This document shows positions 31,732-37,027 of a stretch of 37,027 nucleotides of DNA, in pieces. The stretch covers positions 1 through 37,027 of the forward strand of contig DXDO01000099.1 of the NCBI GenBank assembly GCA_019115425.1. The letters are read 5' to 3'. The notes under the pieces were generated by a model, which saw only the letters and a list, made by a program, of their open reading frames with translations, was not told where the DNA came from and did no database searches. Source of the stretch: Candidatus Agathobaculum merdigallinarum. GTDB taxonomy: Bacteria > Bacillota > Clostridia > Oscillospirales > Butyricicoccaceae. Positions within the stretch are counted from its first letter, which is position 1, and each line of letters begins with the position of its first letter. A program made the translations under genes and the position numbers.

Positions 31732-32613
31732 TTATCTTCCTGCGGCAGCAACTGCATCGTCCAGCATCTGAACGCCAACGCCAAGCAGATGCGGGCCTAC
31801 ATAGGCACCCAGCGTACAGTCGATCTCGCCCTCCATAAAATTTATGAACTCCGGCAGACTTTTCTGCGCCATTTCGCGAATTTCTATGAGTTCCGCGAGC
31901 GAATCTCCATGCGCTACCGCTAAGTTGAACCGCGCGCCGCGCGGCACAAGCTCCGCCGTCATCTGCACCATTCTCTGGATCGCGGCTTTCCGCCCCCGCA
32001 TTTTGGCGACGTTGACGAGCTGCCCATCCGCCGCAAAGGAAATGATCGGCTTAATCTGCAAAAGCGTCCCCGCCACTGCCGAAATCTTGCCGATGCGGCC
32101 GCCCTTTTGCAGATATTCCAATGTATCGACACAGAAAAACACATGCGTATCGCGTATCAGCAGCGGAATGGCACGCAGCAGCTCCTCCCACGACCATCCC
32201 TCCTCAATCCAGCGCGCAGCCTGCAGCACGGCCGCCCCAATGCCCAGCGAACCGCTCAGCGAGTCGAACACCGCCACTTCCAGATCATCCGTCTGTTCTG
32301 CCATCACACGCACAAGGTTACAGGTTCCGCTCAAGCCGCTCGAAAGGTGAATCGCAATCACTTTCTCGTACCCTGCTTGGCGGATGCGCGCAAACACCTG
32401 TTCCACCGCTTCACCGCTGGGCAGTGTGGTCTTTGGAATTTCGGCCGGCAGCCGGCGGTATACCTCGCTTGGTGTGATATCCACGCCGTCAGCGTATTCC
32501 CCATCCGAAAAAATCAGTTTGAGCGGCACCACATATATATCATAGCGGCGCAGCAGTGTCGGCATGATATCCGCGCAAGAATCCGTGATCAATGCGATTT
32601 TCTGCTTATTCAT
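31732..32613 (-). CDS. DegV-family (FakB-like) fatty-acid-binding protein
   Basis: DegV/FakB proteins hold a fatty acid while the FakA kinase phosphorylates it, feeding exogenous or recycled fatty acids into phospholipids. The 293-residue protein shows the family pattern: ALITDSCADI, TTLPSGEAVEQVF, the lipid-head-group loop HLSSGLSGTCN, FDSLSGSLGIG, and the second domain LQKGGRIGKISAVAGTLLQIKPI. The start was moved from the track's 32700 to ATG 32613, with AAAGGAAG upstream. It lies 13 bases after a small zinc-ribbon gene and is probably co-transcribed with it. FakA is not in the window. Confidence 0.93.
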   Translation of the reverse strand: MNKQKIALITDSCADIMPTLLRRYDIYVVPLKLIFSDGEYADGVDITPSEVYRRLPAEIPKTTLPSGEAVEQVFARIRQAGYEKVIAIHLSSGLSGTCNLVRVMAEQTDDLEVAVFDSLSGSLGIGAAVLQAARWIEEGWSWEELLRAIPLLIRDTHVFFCVDTLEYLQKGGRIGKISAVAGTLLQIKPIISFAADGQLVNVAKMRGRKAAIQRMVQMTAELVPRGARFNLAVAHGDSLAELIEIREMAQKSLPEFINFMEGEIDCTLGAYVGPHLLGVGVQMLDDAVAAAGR

Positions 32614-32626
32614 ATCATTTCTTCCT

Positions 32627-32815
32627 TTATAAATCTTCTCCAGCACTCCAGTTGATGAGATGCGGCGATATCCTTGGCTCATTTTGTTCAGACGGCGCAA
32701 CTTTTACTCCGAAAAAATCATACCACTGTCCGCAGGCGTCGCACTGCCACGCAGTCGCCTCGGTTTCATCCATAATGTAGATCTCGTTTCCGCATTCACA
32801 GGTCAGAATCGTCAT
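32627..32815 (-). CDS. Small zinc-ribbon protein
   Basis: The 62-residue product (start moved from 32884 to ATG 32815, after AGAGGAA) has CECGN near the start and CDACGQWYDFFG in the middle, a CxC...CxxC arrangement expected to bind one zinc. The rest is polar without other motifs. I do not recognise a family with a known role. It is the first gene of a pair with the DegV/FakB gene, behind an extended -10. Confidence 0.75.
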   Translation of the reverse strand: MTILTCECGNEIYIMDETEATAWQCDACGQWYDFFGVKVAPSEQNEPRISPHLINWSAGEDL

Positions 32816-32874
32816 GAGTTCCTCTTTCCTCCACGCATTTCGGTAAATCTGCAAATCAGTTTCATAACGCATAC

Positions 32875-32883
32875 AGTATAGCA
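32875..32883 (-). promoter_or_regulatory. Extended -10 of the zinc-ribbon/DegV operon
   Basis: On the minus strand TGC-TATACT (32875-32883), about 60 bases before the start. The -35 is weak. Confidence 0.5.
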
Positions 32884-32944
32884 CATTTCATATAGGAAGT
32901 CGATGCTGCCGCACTTAAATTTGCTTTGTACCCGCCGCAGCGCA

Positions 32945-32977
32945 GCAGCGCCGCCCATAACAACTGGGCGGCGCTGC
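32945..32977. terminator. Hairpin after the collagen-like gene
   Basis: A perfect 13-bp GC-rich inverted repeat (32945-32957 and 32965-32977, loop TAACAAC). It lies 17 bases beyond the collagen stop. The only T-rich tail (CGTTTTA) is on the plus strand, so for the minus-strand gene it would be a stem without a U-tract, perhaps a 3' stabiliser. Confidence 0.5.
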
Positions 32978-32994
32978 CGTTTTATCCGATGGAA

Positions 32995-34128
32995 TCAGGT
33001 TGGGATATCTCCGTTTCGGAAAAGACTTACCTGAATGTTGCTGTATAGAAAAGCGGCACCTGTGCTGACAATGCGCAGGGTCGCGGGAACGGTTGGAACC
33101 GCAATCGGAACGCTGAAGGACTGATTGTCGATATCACTCGATGTGTGGAAACTCTGCTGTGCCGCCGCACCCGGTATCGAAACCCCGTCGAGCTGTGCAA
33201 CAGTCAGTACATTGAGCGGGAACTTCACTTTGCTGCCCGGTGCAAAGCCACCGTGAAACGACAGCGTGTACACGCCAGCCCGATTAATTGTAATATTCGA
33301 GCTGTTGTTGGCATGGCTGACCGCATTGCCATACACCAACGCATTGCGGTCAAAGATCAGCGCAGTCTGTCCGGAGCCGCTTTGGGGCGGGTTGGAATAT
33401 GCCGACAGCAGCTGGATCGGAGCGTTGCATCCGGTCGCGCCGCGCGGAATGATGAAATTAAATACCGCATCCTTCTCCGTACCGCTGTTCGTTACTGCAG
33501 CTTCTGTGTTCGGCTCCCCTGTTGTCACTGTGCCGACACGGACTGTCGCAGTATCTCCCTCCGGTCCGGTTGGGCCGGTCGGGCCAGTTGGACCGGTCGG
33601 GCCGCTTGGGCCTGTCGAGCCACTCGGACCGCTCGGGCCAGTCGGACCTGTCGGACCAGTCGGACCAGTCGGACCACTCGGACCAGTCGGGCCTGTCGGA
33701 CCAGTCGGACCAGTCGGACCAGTCGGGCCAGTCGGACCGCTCGGACCTGTTGGACCCGTTGGGCCGCTTGGGCCGGTCGGGCCTGTCGGACCACTCGGGC
33801 CGGTTGGGCCACTCGGACCAGTCGGGCCAGTCGGACCGGTTGGACCAGTTGGGCCAGTTGGACCGCTCGGACCCATTGGACCGCTCGGACCCGTTGGTCC
33901 AATTGGGCCAGTCGGACCAGTCGGGCCGGTTGGACCAGTCACGCCGCGCGGTCCCATCGGGCCCCGCTCGCCACGCAAGCCGCGCGGCCCTGCCGGACCG
34001 GTCGCGCCTCTGGGGCCGGTCGGACCGCGCATACAGCAGCCGCCCGACTCCCCGCAGATTCTATCCATCCAATCGCCGGACGAACAATCCCTTCCGTCGC
34101 GTCCACCGAATTGAGAGCGATTGTACAT
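32995..34128 (-). CDS. Collagen-like (BclA-type) spore or surface protein
   Basis: The 377-residue protein has three parts: an N-terminal leader with four cysteines ([18 protein letters not shown]), about 53 collagen triplets (residues 35-193, mostly GPT with some GPS and one GST), and a C-terminal domain of about 180 residues. That C-terminal domain resembles the trimeric TNF-like BclA head ([23 protein letters not shown]). Such proteins form hair-like filaments on the exosporium of Bacillus and Clostridioides. There is no signal peptide, as expected for mother-cell spore-coat assembly. The Thr-rich triplets are candidate O-glycosylation sites, and a glycosyltransferase gene lies 53 bases upstream on the same strand. 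The start ATG has AAAGGAAG upstream. Confidence 0.92.
   Translation of the reverse strand: MYNRSQFGGRDGRDCSSGDWMDRICGESGGCCMRGPTGPRGATGPAGPRGLRGERGPMGPRGVTGPTGPTGPTGPIGPTGPSGPMGPSGPTGPTGPTGPTGPTGPSGPTGPSGPTGPTGPSGPTGPTGPSGPTGPTGPTGPTGPTGPTGPSGPTGPTGPTGPTGPSGPSGSTGPSGPTGPTGPTGPTGPEGDTATVRVGTVTTGEPNTEAAVTNSGTEKDAVFNFIIPRGATGCNAPIQLLSAYSNPPQSGSGQTALIFDRNALVYGNAVSHANNSSNITINRAGVYTLSFHGGFAPGSKVKFPLNVLTVAQLDGVSIPGAAAQQSFHTSSDIDNQSFSVPIAVPTVPATLRIVSTGAAFLYSNIQVSLFRNGDIPT
33550..34026. repeat. 9-bp tandem repeat encoding Gly-Pro-Thr triplets
   Basis: About 53 units of 9 bases (GGNCCNACN read on the minus strand) with varied third positions, so the array is old or under selection rather than freshly expanded. 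The opposite strand reads GTNGGNCCN and so also stays open, producing spurious Val-Gly-Pro ORFs. Confidence 0.95.
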
Positions 34129-34181
34129 ATCGTTCTTCCTTTCAGGAAATTTGCCGGAACCCTGTTATCCGGCACTTCATT

Positions 34182-35279
34182 CTATGAATTCAAACCGCTC
34201 TCTGCTACCGTACCGCTCCGACACACAAAATACCGGCGATTATATGCTACCGCAGGGGATTCCGGCTGGAACATGGCTGCCCGCTCGTTCCAGATGGCAG
34301 CCTCCTCATGCCGTCCCTGCCGGTCACAACAAATGCACATCCCCAAACAGGGAATATATCCATAGTACGGCTGATGCACAAATCCGCCTCCCTCTGTATT
34401 ACAGGGTACCTCCAGCGCGGTCTTATACCAGAACTCCGCCTGCGGCAGGCGGCCATCCTCCAGCTCGAGTGCTGCCAGCGCGCAACAGGTTTCGCCCCGC
34501 GGGATATCCATGGCAAACGACCGCACAAGCGCCTGCTTGGCATCCTCCCGCCGTTTCAGCGCAGACAGGCAGTCCGCTAAATTACGGCAGGCTTCAATTT
34601 TGTTTTCCACCCAGCCGTCCGGCATGGCGAGAAAGGCATGGAACGCCTGCACCGCCTGTTCATACCGCCGGTGTGCCATCAACTCCCGTGCATAGTAAAA
34701 CGCCCCACGCGCGTCCAGTATTTCCCCTTTTTCCATCAGATGCTCATAGATCCGCAGGTTTCGTCCACTGTCTTCCTGCTTTTCTTTCCGATGCTGGACG
34801 GCAGCATCCTCATATACGATTTTACCCGCCGGTGCAATACACTCATGTACCGCGCCCTGCCATCGGAACCCTGCGCCGCGGCGCAGCAGACGCTCCCTGT
34901 AGTAGGTGAAGGTGGGCCGTCCCTGCTCATCGAACGCGGTGTGATACGGCAGCATCACAACATCCTCCGTACCATCCATCCGTTCCTTCAGCGCAAGGAA
35001 TCGCTCTCTGTCCTCCGGCGCGATCACGTCATCCGCATCCAGCCACAATATATATTCTTTTTCTGCCTGCTCAAAAGAAAAGTTGCGCGCTGCCGAAAAA
35101 TCATCACACCAGGCGAAATCGAACACTCTGCCGTATTCCGCTGCAATCTGTCTGGTGCGGTCGGCAGAGCCGGTGTCCACAACCACAATTTCATCCGTAA
35201 TCTCCCGCACGCTGTCCAGACAGCGCGCAAGCACGGCTTCTTCGTCTTTTACAATCATGCAAAGGCTGATCGTTACCAT
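34182..35279 (-). CDS. Family 2 glycosyltransferase with TPR-like C-terminus
   Basis: The 365-residue protein has a GT-A domain of family 2: TISLCMIVKDEEAVLARCLD, VVDTGSADRT, AWCDDFSAARNFS, and the metal-binding DxD in LWLDADDV. The C-terminal half is helical and TPR-like (YYARELMAHRRYEQAVQAFHAFLA, then ALAALELEDGRLPQAEFWYKTALE), as in enzymes that glycosylate repetitive proteins. The start was moved from the track's 35345 to ATG 35279, behind GGGAGGGAG. It is the first gene of a pair with the collagen-like gene. C. difficile has a comparable sgtA-bclA3 pair in which SgtA glycosylates BclA. Glycosylation of the collagen threonines is therefore the likely role, by inference. Confidence 0.88.
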   Translation of the reverse strand: MVTISLCMIVKDEEAVLARCLDSVREITDEIVVVDTGSADRTRQIAAEYGRVFDFAWCDDFSAARNFSFEQAEKEYILWLDADDVIAPEDRERFLALKERMDGTEDVVMLPYHTAFDEQGRPTFTYYRERLLRRGAGFRWQGAVHECIAPAGKIVYEDAAVQHRKEKQEDSGRNLRIYEHLMEKGEILDARGAFYYARELMAHRRYEQAVQAFHAFLAMPDGWVENKIEACRNLADCLSALKRREDAKQALVRSFAMDIPRGETCCALAALELEDGRLPQAEFWYKTALEVPCNTEGGGFVHQPYYGYIPCLGMCICCDRQGRHEEAAIWNERAAMFQPESPAVAYNRRYFVCRSGTVAESGLNS

Positions 35280-35408
35280 AAAACTCCCTCCCGCACAGAC
35301 TATGCGGGAACAGGGATGCGTGTCAGTCCCGCTGCAAAGGCGCAAGAACAGGGACGGTTATTTTTCCCAAATTCTTTCCCTATTCTCTGTTTTTTTGCGC
35401 GGCTTTGC

Positions 35409-35437
35409 AGTATAATACCAATAGACTTATTTGTCAA
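35409..35437 (-). promoter_or_regulatory. Strong promoter of the glycosyltransferase-collagen pair
   Basis: On the minus strand a perfect TTGACA (35432-35437), a 17-base spacer and TATACT (35409-35414). The leader would be about 120 bases and contains a hairpin (35290-35308, CCCGCA/TGCGGG) that abuts the SD of the glycosyltransferase. A vegetative-type promoter for a spore-surface operon is unexpected. Confidence 0.75.
35411..35416 (+). promoter_or_regulatory. -10 of the acyltransferase gene
   Basis: A perfect TATAAT, 36 bases before ATG 35453, with only a weak -35 (TGTTTT, 35388-35393). It overlaps the -10 of the divergent promoter by four bases. Confidence 0.5.
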
Positions 35438-35452
35438 TCGGAGGTGTCTGAC

Positions 35453-36772
35453 ATGTATGAAGCATATCGGGACGCATTGCTGAACGTGGACAGTTACGGC
35501 GCCATTTTCATGTATGCGACCCATAAAGACCTGACGACCGCACCGCGTCACATTGTCCGTATGACAGAGCCGGTCGATCCGCGCGTGCTGCTGGCCGCCG
35601 TGCGCACCGCACTTGACCGCTATCCCCAGTTTGCGCTCGGCCTTGTGCGCGGGGAAACCCAGTACCGCTACCGCATCATCACCAAGCCGCCCATCGTTTT
35701 GGAGATGGACGACCTTTCCCCCTACTACATCGGCTCGGACGATACCAACGGCTATCTGTTCCTCTGCGGCTATAAAGGCAGCACGATCTATTTGGAGTAC
35801 CAGCATTGCATCTCGGACGGGCGCGGCTTTGACCAATTCATCCGCACCATCCTGTATTATTACCTCAAAGGCATGGGCCATGATGTCGAGCCCGGCCGCA
35901 TCCGCACGAACGAGACCCAGTTCACACCTGAGGACTGTGAGGACGGCTATTTGCGCCTGCGCGGCATGCCGCAGTCGGACGCAGACCATCATCCTGACGT
36001 CCCTTCCTTCCATATGCCTGAGTACGACAGCCGGAACGACGACAATGAGCTGACAACCGAGCTGACGCTCTCCCTGCCCCAGCTGCTTGCCTACACCAAG
36101 GGAAACGGCGTTACGCCCATGACTTTTTTGATGACCGCGATCTCCATGGGGATGTACCGCACATATTATGAGGGGACAAGCCGCACCGAACCCATCATCG
36201 CAGAAGTGCCGATGGATCTGCGCGCCTATGTCAAAACCACGACCACGCGCTTTTTCGTTTCCCTGCTCGACCTGCCCTTCTTCTATGAGTACTTTTCCAT
36301 GCCCTTCCTTGAGGCATGTCAGGCGTGCAAGGCCTATTTCGACACGCAGAAAAACCTTCCGCATGCAGTGTACTGGGCGCTCAAAAACGCCAACCGCGTG
36401 GCAAAGTCTCACAAGCTGGACATGCCGATCGATGAAAAGGAGCAAATGATGCGGCAGCAGGCACGCGATTATATCCGCCGGGACAGTTTTATCCTCACCA
36501 ATATCGGCGAATTCAAGCTGCCGCCCAGCATGGAGCCATTTGTTAAGGACTATTCCGCCATCCTGCCGTGTGCGTTCCAACCGTTCGGTATCCTGGTCAG
36601 CTCATACAGGGATACGCTCAAGGTATCCATCTCCCAACGAGACTTTAATTATCACCTGGTGGAAAATATCCGCGCTGTATTGCGCGAAATCGGTTTTGAT
36701 ACGACCGCCCTGCCCTACACTTTTCATGTGACGCGCTACGACGGTCTGCGGCTGGCCCAAGAAGATGTATAA
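35453..36772 (+). CDS. Stand-alone HxxxDG acyltransferase (condensation/alcohol acetyltransferase superfamily)
   Basis: The 439-residue protein belongs to the CoA-dependent acyltransferase superfamily: catalytic motif HCISDG in EYQHCISDGRGFDQFI (His about 123), the N-terminal substrate lid TALDRYPQFALGLV, and the C-terminal LTNIGEF region where such enzymes have their second conserved segment. Relatives include PapA-type acyltransferases, alcohol acetyltransferases and NRPS condensation domains. No carrier protein or synthetase is near, so it probably esterifies a free lipid, sugar or alcohol. The substrate is unknown. The start was moved from the track's 35405 to ATG 35453, behind GGAGG. It has no membrane segment. 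Confidence 0.85.
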   Translation: MYEAYRDALLNVDSYGAIFMYATHKDLTTAPRHIVRMTEPVDPRVLLAAVRTALDRYPQFALGLVRGETQYRYRIITKPPIVLEMDDLSPYYIGSDDTNGYLFLCGYKGSTIYLEYQHCISDGRGFDQFIRTILYYYLKGMGHDVEPGRIRTNETQFTPEDCEDGYLRLRGMPQSDADHHPDVPSFHMPEYDSRNDDNELTTELTLSLPQLLAYTKGNGVTPMTFLMTAISMGMYRTYYEGTSRTEPIIAEVPMDLRAYVKTTTTRFFVSLLDLPFFYEYFSMPFLEACQACKAYFDTQKNLPHAVYWALKNANRVAKSHKLDMPIDEKEQMMRQQARDYIRRDSFILTNIGEFKLPPSMEPFVKDYSAILPCAFQPFGILVSSYRDTLKVSISQRDFNYHLVENIRAVLREIGFDTTALPYTFHVTRYDGLRLAQEDV

Positions 36773-36819
36773 TCCCCCAGCTTCATTTTCATCACACATC
36801 CAAGCGCACAGCCTGTTCA

Positions 36820-37026
36820 TTAACTGCTTTTAGGTGCGTACGATATGCACACATCGCCGATTCCCCGCTGATTTGTTCCACGCGTAACCACCACCCATTT
36901 CATGTCATGACTTTCAGCGAAAATGTGATGGCCCAAAGATTTGCGTAAGGCAAACAACCCGAAGAATATGCGCTGCCACGCGGCATACAACGGCAATGGA
37001 TTCTTTCGGAATGGATTCTTTCGAAT
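36820..37026 (-). CDS. Possible C-terminal part of a gene running off the window
   Basis: On the minus strand a frame is open from the window edge to TAA at 36820-36822 (about 68 codons: RKNPFRKNPLPLYAAW near the edge, then HDMKWVVVTRGTNQRGIGD). It has no recognisable domain, and its length is within chance expectation for this GC content. If it is not coding, the 255 bases after the acyltransferase gene hold nothing but the tandem repeat at the edge. Confidence 0.2.
   Translation of the reverse strand: MRKNPFRKNPLPLYAAWQRIFFGLFALRKSLGHHIFAESHDMKWVVVTRGTNQRGIGDVCISYAPKSS
36995..37024. repeat. 15-bp tandem repeat at the window edge
   Basis: AATGGATTCTTTCGG followed by AATGGATTCTTTCGA, two units with 14 of 15 identical bases. 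The next bases (ATG) may begin a third unit outside the window. Confidence 0.75.
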
Positions 37027-37027
37027 G

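Noticed and set aside
33550-34026. CRISPR-like or VNTR array
   Set aside because: The unit is 9 bases, coding in phase, with no spacers. It is a collagen triplet array.
33266-34187. Plus-strand ORFs of 221-406 codons opposite the collagen gene, one of them Gly-Pro-Val collagen-like
   Set aside because: GGN-CCN-ACN repeats read backwards give GTN-GGN-CCN, so an open Val-Gly-Pro frame is automatic. None has a suitable start site or SD.

Overview
The window looks like a chromosomal stretch from a spore-forming, GC-rich member of the Bacillota, class Clostridia. Oscillospirales (Butyricicoccus/Agathobaculum-like) is my best guess and is not proven. Signs are an alpha/beta-type SASP, a BclA-like collagen spore-surface protein, a YdcC-alr-MazF neighbourhood, a murB-rapZ-whiA cluster, and strong Shine-Dalgarno sites with frequent TTG/GTG starts. 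Nearly all genes are core functions. I see no prophage, insertion sequence, CRISPR array, tRNA or rRNA.

Layout. 1-2.7 kb: the tail of a membrane protein, a frameshifted DUF1540 gene, an EFR1-type flavodoxin/ferredoxin, a variant peptide deformylase, and a DUF1905 + Imm5-like pair. 2.7-5.9 kb: an Rrf2 regulator with a candidate self-operator, and a large protein that joins a Tet(M)/EF-G-like GTPase to a Rae1/YacP-type NYN nuclease. 6-10.2 kb: SASP, PTS enzyme I, a DUF1015 protein and an unknown protein. 10.2-13.5 kb: the nnrD-lipoprotein-alr-mazF operon. 13.5-14.1 kb: a signal-less cell-wall amidase. 14.2-22.3 kb: murB-rapZ-whiA-dnaE-pfkA-FabG-like SDR on the minus strand. 22.3-28.7 kb: a hairpin array, a lipoprotein, gpsA, plsY, der, a DUF512 radical-SAM-like protein, a second hairpin array, then rpmF and DUF177. 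28.8-32.9 kb: an RluA pseudouridine synthase, a membrane-anchored polysaccharide deacetylase, a DegV/FakB protein and a small zinc-ribbon protein. 33-36.8 kb: a glycosyltransferase-collagen-like protein operon and a divergent stand-alone HxxxDG acyltransferase.

How the genes work together. Envelope and phospholipid synthesis (murB, alr, plsY, gpsA, amidase, deacetylase), translation (rpmF, der, pseudouridine synthase, GTPase-nuclease) and sporulation (SASP, collagen, probably DUF1540) dominate. The most interesting object is the GTPase-NYN fusion. It looks like a single-chain ribosome-binding factor carrying an mRNA-cleaving domain, and its sequence argues against ordinary tetracycline resistance. 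Next are two intergenic tandem-hairpin arrays that share one hairpin with a compensatory base-pair change, and the predicted glycosyltransferase/collagen pair. All promoter, operator and terminator calls were made by eye.
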